64,000 nucleotides of DNA from Saururus chinensis (Eukaryota > Streptophyta > Magnoliopsida > Piperales > Saururaceae). Position numbers and translations under genes: made by a program. Under the pieces are notes generated by a model, which saw only the letters and a program-made list of their open reading frames with translations, made no database searches and was not told where the DNA came from. Every line of letters starts with the position of its first letter. The first letter of the stretch is position 1. Location of the stretch: NCBI GenBank assembly GCA_035235625.1, contig CP141144.1:29819014-29883013 (forward strand), written 5' to 3'. Below, one piece after another: positions 1 to 11,008 of this stretch.

Positions 1-402
1 AAGAGTGATTGAAGAAGGTCGCATTGGCCTTCCCTAGAGAGGATGGCCTTGAGGCCGCAAAAAAATAGACCTTTGAATGCAAGCAAAACTTCAAAGTGAT
101 GAAGGTCCCAGATGATTAGAAGGTTTCCTTGGCCAATTTTGCCATGATAGGATAAGCGCTTCCTAGTGGATAACAACAAAGAGGAATTTCTTCCCCGATA
201 GTAATAATGTCAAGTGGGAGGACTTCCACAAGGTGTTGTATGATAAGTACTTTCCCCCTCATGTCCAACAGAAAAAAGAGAAAGAGTTTCTAGACTTCTA
301 GCAAGGAGGAATGACAATGGGGCAGTATGAGAATAAATATGTCCTGTTGCAACATTTTGCTTCAAACTCTTGCTCCATGAATTAAAAATGGTCTGGAAGT
401 TT
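1..402 (+). pseudogene. Ty3/gypsy gag fragment, decayed (left part)
   Basis: Translation in the + frames, ignoring stops, gives a retrotransposon gag capsid segment: a WEDFHKVLYDKYFP-like motif near 210-255 and a QYENKYVLLQHFA-like motif near 325-360, the usual order in chromovirus (Del/Tekay-like) gag. Several stop codons interrupt it, and the frame resumes after the solo LTR at 403-1438, so it is one gag split by an insertion. The 5' end lies outside the window. The family assignment rests on motif recognition only; the exact lineage is uncertain. Confidence 0.7.
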
Positions 403-1438
403 TGTTGTTACATCTGAACCAAGATTATGAAGAAGTCAAATTCAGATTTGTTTTACTTGTCAATTGTAGCAGACAAGGTTGATCCATAGGGAAAGCCTTG
501 TGTAACAAAGAAAATGATTACGAAAAAAATAGTGGAAATAAAAATTAAGAGAGAAAGAGTAAAAGAGAATTGAGGCAATAATAAATCAATAAGAGAAAAT
601 ACTAAGGCAATGAGGGTCATTATAACATCTATGTTCTTCAAGTATCATGTTATCTCAATTAGAATCGAATGAAGATTCTATCTAACTGGAAGATATGAAC
701 ATTAAAATAAAAAATAAAGATAATAAATACTTTGGATAGATGAAGGATAAAAAACATTGTTTCTTCAAGAGTTCTATGTATTAAAACAAAAGAAAATCAA
801 TAAGGAGAGCCTTGAAGCATTTTATGTGTCAAAATCACAAAGAAATAAGAAGATAAACAATATTAAATAAATATCACTTCAAATAACCTATACTTACTTG
901 AAACCATTGATAAAACATGAATATAACTCCATTAGATTCTCCATGTGTTGGCCGCAGGTTAGTTAACTATCTATCCCTTTGCATGCCGGAAGTGACCTAT
1001 ATATCTTCGGAATTATAAATTTCTTCTTTAAATTGTGATTATAGACATGGAAGTCATCTTTCCAATACCACTGGAATGATATCAATCCCAATTATACAAA
1101 CAAAGATATGGCTGAAATACCAAGGTTGTTTCAATCTGTCCAAATTAGCTTCTTCCCGAATTTAGTTCTCTTGATGCAAATCTGAAATGCAATGGGTCTA
1201 CAAGGTTGCGTTCGATTATTAGGAGCCCATTCTTTACTTTTAGATGACTTTAGGTAGTTGGGCTTCACTTCCTCTTTCAGTTGGATCCTATCAAAACCCA
1301 TTTTGACATGTAAACATAACAAAGGCCCAACTCACCTATTCAAGATATAAATAGGACATATAAGCAATGAATTAACACAAAATAGGATTGCAATTAAAGA
1401 TTTCAAAGCATCTAATTGAACATTATTTTAGTCCATTA
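403..1438 (-). mobile_element. Solo LTR (Athila-B type), minus strand
   Basis: The sequence is the reverse complement of the LTR at 14897-16134 and resembles the Athila-B LTRs at 37764-38958 and 48573-49765. It starts TGTTGTTACATCTG and ends near CAGTCCATTA-like degenerate TG..CA ends. A perfect 5-bp target-site duplication AGTTT flanks it (398-402 and 1439-1443). No internal region or second LTR is present, so it is a solo LTR left by LTR-LTR recombination. It is about 200 bp shorter than the copy at 14897 owing to internal deletions. It interrupts a gag gene. Confidence 0.9.
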
Positions 1439-2395
1439 AGTTTATAAGAGGTCTGAACAGTGGGTTGCAAAACTGGGTGGTGGGGTTTCAACCAACCACT
1501 TTTGTTAAAGTGGTAGAATTGGCCTTCATCTTCTAGCACGACCACAAAGAATTCCTCAAGGAACACAAGGAGTGTGGTCAGAATAGTGGCTCATAGCCCG
1601 AAGACAAGAAGAGGAAATTTCAATCCGACAACCTTTTTGGTAATCACAAGTTCCAAAAAGCATTTCCCCCTCACGCACAACCATCGGGGGAGAAGAAGAC
1701 GGAGAAATGCTCCAAGTGTAACCGCTTCCATCCTCAAGGTCCATGCTACTTTGTGGAGAAACAATGTTTCTTGCGAGGTAGGCTAGGGCTTAAGGTACAA
1801 TTCTGCCCAAAAAAGGAGAAGGAGCTCAAGGCTGAACAAAAACACCCCAGGCTCAATGCCGTGTCTTTGCCATCACGGCTGAGGAAGCACAAACATCTAA
1901 TGTTGTCATCCAAGGTATACTTCTAGTATTTTATTTCACAGGATTTTGCTTTAAGCATTGGCTATCCTATCTCAGAATTAGGATATTGTCTAGATGTGTC
2001 TGCCCCATTGGAAAGATTTTGGTTGCCCAATTTTTTTTGAAAAGCGTACCAATTACTATTGAAAATAAAAGCTTAAGTGCTGACCTAACTCTCTTAAGCA
2101 TGATAGACATTGATGTCATCTTAGGAATGAATTCATTAGCAGCTAATGGAGCTTTGGTAGACTATTTGAAGAAGAGAGTCATTTTTAGTAAATCCGGAGA
2201 GAAATACTTTACTTTCATGGTTTGAGGGCAAATTCAGGGTCATGTTTCTTCTCAGCCATTAAAGCTCATCAAATGAGGAATAAGGAATGTTAGGCCTACC
2301 TTGCTAATATTACAATGAAAGAGACCTTAATGGCTAGGTTAGAAGAGATTGACATATTCTGAGACTTTCCTGACACAGAGGTCATCAGATAACAG
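1439..2395 (+). pseudogene. gag C-terminus and aspartic protease, decayed
   Basis: The gag frame resumes after the solo LTR: an IRGL...VVGFQPTTF-like stretch near 1445-1500, then a cysteine-rich segment (CSKCNRFH, CYFVEKQC, and a broken CCHC knuckle near 1710-1815). A protease-like segment follows at 1986-2225, with the ADLTLLSMIDIDVILGMNSL motif of plant gypsy retropepsins (usually ..DVILGMDWL; the Asp-Trp is changed here). Downstream residues up to about 2390 match the linker before reverse transcriptase (MKETLMARLEEIDIF). Several stops and frameshifts make it non-functional. No reverse transcriptase follows. Confidence 0.7.
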
Positions 2396-2706
2396 TAGTA
2401 ACAAGGTCAAGTAAGTGCCAAGGACAACAATTGGCACAGGTAGCAACCATGTAAAGATGGTCAATGAATGATATATTTGAAGGTTGGGTCCCACAAAAGG
2501 TCCATGTACTAGTGGAGTAGGGGGTCTAGTATGTAAAGCAGCTAAAGGAAAAACCGACCAGCATGTGAGTGATGAGGGCCTGAAATTGTCTATGCAAGCC
2601 CATCTTCTAGGGAATGAGAAGTTCGATCTTAACGGAACAAATAGCCTACTAGGGCCTCTTAGTGCAGATTATGTAGCTCCAGAAAAGACCCATCATAGCC
2701 TTGAGT
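2396..2706. other. Unassigned stretch with a short open frame
   Basis: The stretch holds a + frame of about 75 codons (2484-2711) that I do not recognise. It lies where the decayed gag-protease ends and the next LTR begins, so it is probably more decayed retroelement sequence. No known motif was seen. Confidence 0.3.
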
Positions 2707-3135
2707 TGTAAGATCCTTGAACTTGAACCGGTTTTAATTCATTATGTTTAATTACTTTTATGTGGTTTAAGCCGTTTCTAATCAATTTCAATGATTTTTG
2801 AAAATAAAAGTAATTTCTAAAGGTTTTAAAGAAAAATAACTTCATATTTGTGAGTTTTAAGTAAATCCAAACCATATCTAAATTTTGAGAATTTTTAGAA
2901 TTTTTGCATATTTTTCAAAAATTAGGGTTTGGCGGGACCCCTACTGAGCCGCCCTACTGTCGAATTCGGGATTTTATTCCAAAACATCCCAGACATCAAA
3001 GGAAGTCATTACAAAAAATTTCAGAATTTTTCTAGCCCTAATAAGAGTTTAAATGGCCAAAATACCTACTCTTAGTTAAAGATTCTATTCTCACCCCAAA
3101 TTTTAATTGGTTATAGACCATCCCTTCTTATAAAA

Positions 3136-3143
3136 GGAAATGG
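3136..3143 (+). promoter_or_regulatory. Probable TATA box of the 3.5-kb LTR
   Basis: CTTATAAAAGG lies about 430 bp into the LTR, and a comparable ACTATAAATAG lies in the minus-strand family member near 61210. The position in both copies suggests the LTR core promoter. This is inferred from sequence only. Confidence 0.4.
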
Positions 3144-3751
3144 GTTGACCCTTTCCCATTTGGGAAAAGACTGAACAAGGAGATTTGGAGCTTAATCTTT
3201 AGGGTTTTTCTTAAAATAATCTTAATCTTCTCTTCCTTCATTGATTCAATCTGTTTTCAAAGCATTAAATAACTATTTTACTTCTCTACTTCAAACACTA
3301 ACCTTCACAAATTCAATTTTATGCCTCCTAAGCTCTAGATCTAGGATTTATTTTATGATTTTCAAGTCTCAATCGGGTTTAGGTGTGTTTTAACATAAAA
3401 ATCTTACTTTTAGAAGGTTTCGGAGGTGATTGAAGTGTAAATCCGACTCAAATCAAGTGGAGAGATAATGAGTTTTCATCTCAACCATAATATGTATGCA
3501 AATCTCAAATTTTATGTGTTTTGATTGAATCGGTTTCATATTTAGAGCTTCAATGGTGAATTTGCAAAAAGTTAATGTTTTGACTTGATTACTTAGGGTT
3601 TTGTTTCAAAATTAGCTGATTTAATATTCTGGAATGTTTAATTTAATTTTTATGGTATATGAAGCTTGGGATGGAGGTTTTATGGTTCAACAATGGTGTT
3701 TCAGTTTTGAATTTAGAAAGAACGAAAAAGGCTCGAACTGCTTGTTGGCGA

Positions 3752-3806
3752 TCAATCGAGTCGTTCAAACGGCCTACCGGGCCGTTCGATCGACCACACA
3801 ACAATG
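3752..3806. repeat. Paired palindrome-like motif in LTR
   Basis: GCGATCAATCGAG, GTCGTTCAAACGGCC and GGGCCGTTCGATCGACC lie within about 55 bp. The same architecture (TTCGAA or GATCGATC cores separated by 10-20 nt containing GGCC or GCATGC) recurs in other LTR families of the window at 12047-12144, 20388-20456, 25526-25640 and 60490-60533. Its function is unknown. Confidence 0.5.
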
Positions 3807-5207
3807 TTTTTTCCCTTTTCGATTTTCATGCTTATTTCGGTGTTTTCCTCCTTATTGATGATTCTAATGTTTATGGGGAGTATTTTATACTTGAATTAAG
3901 CTACTAGAAGGGTGTGGAATTTGTGATGGAGATTTATGAAGTATGCTTAAGTACTTGTTATGTGGAATTATATGTTGATAGTTATACTTATTAACATTGA
4001 ATTGTCTTGAATCTATGGATGATGGATTTCTTATATTGGAGCATGTTTCCAGCAAGGATATTACATAGTAAATGATAAGATATGTCATCATATAATGAAA
4101 ATGGATTGTGGGTGAATGATGTTATTATGTTATACCTTCATGTGTAGAATAATCATGTTTGTAGGAGTTAAGCATTTGATTTCACATGAACGGATTTATG
4201 GTTTATGGTAGATTTCACCCTATATTTCAGTTCATAATCACGATTTGAATGTGTTTAAGCATGCGTGTATTGCCTTATGAGCTTCTAACAAAGCATTGGT
4301 CATGTGCTTAGGAAATGCATGAACACACATGTGTGGGGAATTTATTATGAAATCATGGTTATTTATGATTTGATTATGATGCATGAGGGCACTGATGGGA
4401 GCACATTCCATGTGTTGGAATTCATGTAGAGAATGCTCATGTATGCATCATGTTGCACGCATCATGAATGGATTTCATGAAAGTGATTTTTATCAATGAT
4501 TTAGCCATGATTGATCGATTGTATGCAATGATGGGAGAATGCATGCCAGATTAATCAATCATTGGCTTAATCGAAACTTGGTTGGTCCGGAATGACATAA
4601 CTTCGATTTGAATTCTTGATTGGAATATGGATCCTCCCCAGGTTGAGTTGATTGATTGTGATGCGGTTGAGATTTAATTGATGTAGTCACATCTTGACCC
4701 TGAGAATCTAGAGTGGTACGCCATCATGCACTGGCTGCCACATGTTCTAGGTTTCCTCTGAGTAAATAGAACTCTCCTTGCCACTGAGATGTGTAGGGTT
4801 AACACACTACTTTACGTCTTTGTGAGGAGATTGGACATCCTTGGCCAGGACTGTCTAGGGTGAGTAGACCTGCTCTAGGTTTCTAAAAGGAAATTGGACT
4901 TCCCTTGTGGAATGTCTAGGGCGAGCAGTGGGGCTGACTACCCCAAATTTCCTAGGTTTCTATTTGGAAATTCAATTGATGTCCAAGTTGGCTTAAGGCC
5001 CTAGGTTTCCATGTAGGAAATTGGACGATATCTAGAGTGAGTGATATGATTGTATTCCTCTCCATGATGGAGACATTTACCATTTGATGCTAATGCATGT
5101 GTATGAGATAATATTATGCCCAGATTACACAAGTTGTGTATGGATATTTTAGATTATGTGACACATGTGGATACAATTTATTATGCATGATCTTGTTGTA
5201 GTGTTGT

Positions 5208-5470
5208 TTAGACACTTGTCATGCAGGTGAATGAGCTATGAAATGTATAAAATTTATATGAATGCATGATACAAATTATGTGCAAGATACACTCCTCATG
5301 CAGGTTGATGTGATATGAATACATGATCTGAATTATGTGATTAAGACTATTATGCAGGTTTATGTGATATAAATGCATGATCTAAATGGTGTGATAGACG
5401 CTATTATGAAGGTTTATGTGATATGGTCGCATGATCAGAAAGGGTATGAAAGACACTTCTCATGCAGAGT
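5208..5470 (+). repeat. Degenerate 54-77 bp tandem repeats inside LTR
   Basis: The phrase CATGCAGGTT..GTGATATGAATGCATGATC recurs with starts near 5212, 5289, 5347, 5401 and 5455. The corresponding segment of the minus-strand family member (59026-59440) carries about seven such units, so copy number varies between family members. Confidence 0.65.
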
Positions 5471-6229
5471 ATGCATGCTATTATGCTTCATTTTGAATGG
5501 ATGAGGATCATTACTTATATAGGATGGATGCTAAGTTATGATATGATTATTTATTCTCTGATTTTGATAGGTGTGTCATATGTATGGTAGCTTTTATGTT
5601 TATGAATAAATAGGGGTTTTGAAAGGGAATGATCAGAAAAGGGTTTACCATGTTAATTATGAATATAAATTGCTATATTGCCATGCCATGATGGTTTTCT
5701 AATTATTGTCGCCGTATTCAAACCTTACTGAGTTTTACTTACCCCACTTTCTATGTTTCTATTTTGGGTCTTCATGGTGCGACATTCAGTCGGGCAAGAC
5801 CCTCTGTTTGAGGAATGGTCGGGGAGAGCATAGGAGTAGGTGTGGATGTCTTTAGACTTTGTTATGTCTTTTTTATTTACTCCGTTATGATAATAGAACA
5901 TCATGTATGGTGGTTCTTGTTTCAGACTCGTGTTTATCTTATATTTTTAGATTTGTTTGAGACCTTGATTTGAGTCATGTGTATTGGCTCAGGATTCTAA
6001 GTATATGGGTATAAGACTTGTAGACTAGTTCAAAGTTAAAGTTCTCTTTTCTTCTACTTATTAGTCTTGCTCAAAGGTCATGTGGTGTGTAACTCCACTA
6101 ATTAAACTGCCTGCATGAGGGACTTAGTCTTCCGCTATATGTTAATCTCTTTCAAATCTGTTGCTCCTACACACTTCACCAGCTCTTGGACCAGGTGCGG
6201 CTCGGGTTGGGTGATGCTGGGGTGTGACA

Positions 6230-6462
6230 AAGATTTTGGTATCGGAGCACCTCTTTGTCCAAGAGTTAATAAGGATTGAGTGACAAGTCTTAATGGTTAA
6301 AGGGTTGTGAGATGATCAAGGTCTAGACATAACTAGCGATGTGAATTTTGTTAGTTGTTTGTCTTGAATGTTGCTTGCTTGCTTGATTGTGTGTTTTCTG
6401 ATTTGTTGATTGCGTTGTTTTGTGTTATTAGGCTATATGATTAATATCTGGTTGTTGTATAG
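6230..6462 (+). other. Primer-binding site and leader of the 3.5-kb-LTR element
   Basis: TGGTATCGGAGC at 6237-6248, eight bases after the LTR end, is complementary to the 3' end of plant initiator tRNA-Met except for one base (usually TGGTATCAGAGC). About 210 bp of untranslated leader follows up to a gag ATG at 6463. This confirms the orientation of the LTR before it. Confidence 0.8.
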
Positions 6463-6635
6463 ATGGTTGACTCTAATCATGCAGGCACCAATAACCACGC
6501 AGCGCTAGAGACCCGAGAGTGGTAGCGGATTTGAATCTCTTTCTTAGAGGTATTTAAGAAGCTTAACCCTCCTAGCTTCAAGGGTGGGTTAGATGCTTCG
6601 GAGGCAGATAACTGAATGCTCATCCGGTGTGACAA
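6463..6635 (+). pseudogene. gag N-terminus of gypsy element, truncated
   Basis: The frame starts at ATG 6463 and shows, after two stops, an FLEVFKKLNPPSFKGGLD motif and an ASEADN segment, the conserved start of chromovirus gag (F-x-K-L-x-P-P-x-F-x-G-G). It ends at the minus-strand element that follows; the rest of gag is missing. Stops at about 6523 and 6529 already disable it. Confidence 0.7.
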
Positions 6636-8034
6636 CGATGGCTTCATCTGTGGTGTAGGTGAATGGGTGGAGGAGGAGGCCAGAAATTGGGTGGTGGGTG
6701 GACCATATGTAGGGCATGGTGGAAGTTTTCGTGGCCAAGAGTGCAGGAAGATCACATCCCCTATTTTAGAGGGTGAAACGGGAAGTTTGCTCTGACTAAA
6801 AGAGCAGAGGCTGGTGATGGAAAAGGAAGGGTGCAAAGGCTTGTGATGGTATATTCTTCCTCTCCCTCAGTCCTTCCTTTCCCCTTGTAGCAGTACCCAT
6901 CCATAGCTATGGAGGATGGTCCACTTTTTGTGGTAGATGGAGGTGAGGCAAGATGACTAGGGCTTGTTCGCCATCGCCGCCTTGAGCTTCATAGAGGAGA
7001 AATTTGTTCCAGCTGTATAGAAGATGGGCAGTAATGGTGAATTGAAGCAGGTTAGTGAGCAAGGGGACAATGGAGGTTCTGATGATCTTCTTCCATGAAG
7101 AGATGGTGAGGATGAAACTCGTTTGGAACAACTTCTCTGGGGTAGCGATGGCGGTTTCCACCATACTCCACCTCGATTGCAGCTGCAAGAAGGCCATTGA
7201 AATTTGGAGGGTCTCAAGGCACATCTGCAAGATTGGAGGGCCGAGAGGGCAGTGCACCCCGTGCTAGAGTGTTGCTCAATACAACCCATGAGTTCCTTGG
7301 CTCTTGCCCATGGGTTCGGTGGACAAAGTGGCTGGAAAAGCCATTGTTTGGGGTGCATGGCAAGAGAATAGCCGTGATGCCAATGGTTTTGGCAAAGGTC
7401 TCTAGCATGGTTAGGTGCCGGAAGAGGAGCAGGTGGGGGATTGGAAAAGGTTGTACCTTTGGAGGATTTCATGGAAGGGAAGGGCGGGAATATGAGCCAG
7501 TGGTGCATGTGCACCGAAAGGCCATCGACTATCCCCAATTAGTGAGCCAATGACTTAATATTGCTACTTGGAGGAGAGGCAATTGGCTGTCACGGACATG
7601 GTGGCGAATGTGTGCATGGTACCTGCCACCTAGTGGGATTGATACCAATGTTGTGGACCAATGCCCACAATGTCCTAGTAGCCAGGAAAGAGGAAGGAAT
7701 CAGCGCAAGATGGCTGGGAAAGGGGAGAGGGAGCAGCATGGCCACCGGAAAGGAGGGGGTGTCAAGGGAGAAGACAAGAGAGTTAGACAAGATATTATTC
7801 ATTCCATAATCAAATTAGGGCATAGCCCATATACTTAAATAGAGTATCCTAATGGGCTCACTAACATGCGCCTAAGGACCAACAACTTAATTAAAAGAAA
7901 AGTACTAATTACCCTAATTAACCTATTGACCTAAATGCCCATATTAAACATTAATATAATTAAAACCTATTCCACTAGCATGTGGGCCACAATGGTAGAC
8001 CCTAATGATGGTCACATTACTTCTAGTCACAACA
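6636..8034 (-). mobile_element. Non-autonomous LTR element, minus strand, truncated
   Basis: Read on the minus strand, it has a 386-bp LTR (8034 down to 7649), an iMet primer-binding site (reverse complement at 7635-7648), and then about 1 kb of comparatively G+C-rich interior with no gag-pol motifs. The LTR shares blocks with the family at 43030-43338 and 54177-54519 (a GGGCCTTAGG..TGTTAGTGAGCCCATTAG-like segment and the GGGCTACGCCCTAA-like segment). The interior shares a TTTCAC..AAAATAGGGGAT block with the element at 44.39 kb. No second LTR is visible, so the left end is truncated. The left boundary is approximate. Open frames up to 193 codons exist on both strands here and show no recognised domain. 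Confidence 0.65.
7649..8034 (-). repeat. LTR of the minus-strand non-autonomous element
   Basis: On the minus strand it starts TGTTGTGACTAG and ends GGTCCACAACA, followed by TTGGTATCAATCCC as primer-binding site. The segment near 7820-7850 is the reverse complement of the block read in the 308-bp LTRs as CCTATTTAAATATAAGGGC. The flanking CTTCT at 8035-8039 is a candidate half of a target-site duplication; its partner was not found. Confidence 0.7.
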
Positions 8035-8139
8035 CTTCTAATAAAATAGAAGCACTCCTTAGAGTCATTGGCAAAATTGTATGTGAATGAGATAATGAGT
8101 TGACATGGGGTGCTCTATCCATCATCTCATACATGGATA

Positions 8140-8905
8140 GTCAATTTACATCTATTTTTTGGAAAGGACTCCAACAGGAGTCGGGAACCAGTCTCAAGTG
8201 AGTATTGCATCCCACTATCAAACTGATGGCCAATCAAAGAGGAACATCCAAACCTTAGCTATAACTCGAGCATTGGTATGGATCCCTACGAGGCATTGTA
8301 TGGGAGATCTTGCAGATCTCTAACTTTCTAAGACGAGGTTGGAGAGAGTCAGCTACTAAAATCAAAATTACTATAGCAGGTGCACATAAGGTAAAACTCG
8401 TCAATGAACATCTAGTGATAGCTCAGAGTTGCCAAATGAGTTACACTAACCAAAGATGGAAGGACCTCAAATTCAATGTAGGCAACCATGTACTTCTAAA
8501 AATCTCGCCAACCCAAGGGGTCATGGAATTAGGCATTAAAGGCAAGTTAAGTCCACATTTCACTGGTCCTGTTGAGATCATTCAAAGGATAGGCTGGATA
8601 GCTTGTGGATCAACCTTACTTCTACAACTTGATAGTGTCCATAACATCTTCCATGTATCTATGCTTCGAAAACATACTTCAAACCCTTCTCATGTCTTCA
8701 ACATAACATATGTTACGCCGAGTTTGGATCTATATTTTCAGGAGAAGCCAATAAAATTTTTGGATCGAAAAGAACAGATCCTTAGGACAGAAAGAATTCC
8801 ATTGGTGAAAGTTCAGGGCAGCATCATTCCTCGGAATAGGCAACATGGGAATCAGAGAGAGAAATGTTAAAGAAATATCCCAAGTTGTTCAAATTTCGAG
8901 GATGA
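8140..8905 (+). pseudogene. Integrase C-terminal half of a gypsy element, decayed
   Basis: Frames read with breaks give FTSIFWKGLQ near 8150, a degenerate HYQTDGQS motif, and GMDPYEALYGRSCRS near 8275, all of the integrase core. An open frame at 8310-8870 then carries FNVGNHVLLKISP, KGKLSPHFTGPVEII, HNIFHVSMLRK and EQILRTERIPLVKV. This is the canonical end of Del/Tekay pol, and MLKKYPKLF follows before the LTR at 8927. The catalytic first Asp region and everything upstream are missing. Its LTR differs from the one at 2707, so it is a separate element joined here by truncation or insertion. Confidence 0.8.
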
Positions 8906-8926
8906 AATGTTTGTAAGGAAATAGAT

Positions 8927-10594
8927 TGTTACAAGCCAAATTTTCCAAAAAATACTTGTAGGGCCGACATCGTGTTTTCGGGCCCAATAAATCAGTTTAC
9001 TAAATTTAAGTAATTTTGAGCCTTCTCTTAGGGCTCAAAGAGATGATTGTAATGAGCCAAAGAACACAAAATTCATAGAGTAGAGTTGTAGGCCACGACC
9101 TCCAGAATTGTGTTGTGGGCAGGCCCCACTCTATTTATGTAAGAAAATATACTCTTGTGTGGTCTTATTTCGAATGGCTCAATATAGGAGCTCAATGGTA
9201 CCTAGAACATGAAAATTTGAGTTCGGGGTAAAATGTTATAGTCGTTGAAAAGTTTGAGAAGTCTCATCATTTGAAAAAAAAAACTAAAACCTGCATCAGT
9301 GCTGATGCATGGTGCACAGGCTAGCCAGTGCATTGTAGGCCGCAGGGTAGGTCTCTAGTGTGCAGGCCAGCGTGCAGGTGGCGTGTGGCATGCAAAAGGC
9401 ACTAGACCTATGCGCCACTAGTGGTTTTTGCGGCATGGATGGCCTTAATGGCGAGTGAGTGGCGTGCATCCAATGGCCTCATTTCTATAAATAGGAAAGG
9501 AGGGGAGGAATTCCAACTTGCCCACACCCTCCTCCTCTCCTCTCTTTTGGTATCCAACTGCCCTTAATTCTTGAAACCTTTGTGTTTAAGCCATTGTGAT
9601 GGGGGTCTATTTTTCGAGTTAGCTTCTCTAAAGGGGAGAAAAACCAAGGGCAAGAGGAGGCGTTGTCCTCCACTTATGGGCCGAAAGGAGAGATCATCTA
9701 TGCAGTAGGGGATGTTCTGCCCATCTCACTCCAGCTAGACATAGAGACTATCTCAAAGCAAGGGAAGGTGCTTCCCGCCACACTTAAGCCGAGGTGAAGG
9801 GAAGGCTTCATGCACGAGGGTAGATGGTTCTAAATTCTAGTTTTGTGCTAGAGCTAGGCTTCATTTTTCAAAATCCTTTAAAGTTCTAATTAAGTTTTAC
9901 TTTGAAAGTGGCAGGTTTTAAACTACTGTTAGGGATCATATGATTGTCTACCCCATAATGAGATTTTTCAAAGTACAAGTATTTAAATTCCGTTCGATTA
10001 CTATGATCATTTAAAATTTTTGAATTTTAAGGGTAGTTCTTCGACATGCAAACCAAGAACAATTAGAGTTTATCACTCCTTGATATTGCCTAATGAGGCC
10101 TATAGCGTGCTCAGGAGTTAAGGTATCATGGCAAAACCCTTCTCCTTCTGATCCCATTACCCCATGAGCACGAGTGTATGCCATTTTAGTATCAGCGACA
10201 TTCTATGAATGATATGCATTTGTTTAAGCTCCGCAAAAGACTTGACTTTAATTCCTAAGCCAACATTGTGAAATTTGAGTTATTTAAGTTCTTGCTTTCA
10301 ACATGTTAATAGAATTTAATGCTACTTACTGGGTATAAATTTTATACTCACCCACCCATAGATGTTGCAGGTATAGACACAAGTTTGGGGTTGTAGTGGA
10401 ATAGTCCATGGAAAACTAAGGGCCTATGCGCTGGATTTTTTGTTAATATTGTTTTGTTTACATTGTATATTTATGATGACATGATATTGTGGTGTCTATC
10501 ACCTTCTTTTTTATATTCTGTACATTTTTAAATTAAAATTTCTGTAAAGGTTACGCGTTTATGCACGGTTGATCCGGGCCCCTCCTTGATTACA
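8927..10594 (+). mobile_element. 3' LTR of gypsy element (1.67 kb)
   Basis: It begins TGTTACAAGCC right after the pol end and a purine-rich stretch, and ends ..GATCCGGGCC..GATTACA. The end resembles those of the LTRs at 61748-63761 (GATCCGGTC..GTTACA) and 63871-64000 (reverse complement GGTTGTTACA), so all three belong to one broad LTR family. A TATA box (TCTATAAATAGG) lies at 9484-9495. No 5' partner is in the window. Confidence 0.65.
9484..9495 (+). promoter_or_regulatory. TATA box of LTR
   Basis: TCTATAAATAGG matches the plant TATA consensus and has a counterpart at 62240 in the related LTR (TCTATAAATAGCC). It is likely the LTR core promoter. Confidence 0.5.
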
Positions 10595-10647
10595 AATTAT
10601 ATAGGATTCTAAGTTAATATAAAAGTCTGGACATAACATTACTATAC

Positions 10648-11008
10648 CCTACATAGAGGATTCCACTAGCAGCCCATCTTTTCATGAGGCCCATAGCCAA
10701 CTAGCAGCTTCCATTGTCCTCAAGTCTTCCTCTTGGAGGCTCTAGGCTGAGCCCCTAACTATCTCAGTCGTCTAAACTCTTAATCCCTCCATAGTCTCCA
10801 CATACACTTGAGTTGGAGAACCTACCCAAATCTCTCAATTATGCCTTCTTGGGACTGTAGGATACCTCCTAGTGATTATTTCCTCTCATTTGATTAGTGA
10901 CCAAGATAGTATATTGCTTAGTTTCCTTGTCACACATAGGAAAGTCATAGGATAGACTGTAACTGACCTTACATGGATTGACCGGCCTGTTTGCTTGCAT
11001 ATGATTAA
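10648..11008 (+). pseudogene. Isolated Athila pol fragment (protease-RT linker)
   Basis: This stretch is visibly homologous to 17105-17465 of Athila-A. Shared blocks are AAGTCTTCCTCTTGGA, TATGCCTTCTTGGGAC, ATTATTTCCTCTCATTTGA and CTTGTCACACATAGGA, in the same order and orientation. It has no neighbouring Athila sequence on either side. It sits exactly between the LTR at 8927-10594 and the Helitron RPA-like region. It may be a remnant of an older insertion or sequence picked up at the Helitron end. Confidence 0.75.

Larger units (their letters stand above)
2707..6229 (+). mobile_element. Long LTR (about 3.5 kb) of a gypsy element, 5' LTR
   Basis: It begins TGTAAGATCC and ends GGGTGTGACA, immediately followed by a tRNA-iMet primer-binding site, so it is a 5' LTR in + orientation. 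The same family occurs as a minus-strand solo LTR at 58317-61627, whose ends match (TGTAATATCC and the reverse complement of its left end). A TATA-like box lies near 3136. The 3' half is G-poor and carries a degenerate tandem array (5208-5470). The partner 3' LTR is not in the window. A length of 3.5 kb fits Del/Tekay-type chromoviruses. Confidence 0.75.

Noticed and set aside
6900-7560. Overlapping open frames up to 193 codons on both strands
   Set aside because: They overlap in several frames on both strands of a G+C-rich retroelement interior, have low-complexity Pro/Ser/Cys composition and match no domain I know.
8927-10594. 3' LTR partner of the LTR at 2707-6229
   Set aside because: The two LTRs start and end differently and differ twofold in length, so they are from different elements although both flank gypsy coding remnants.
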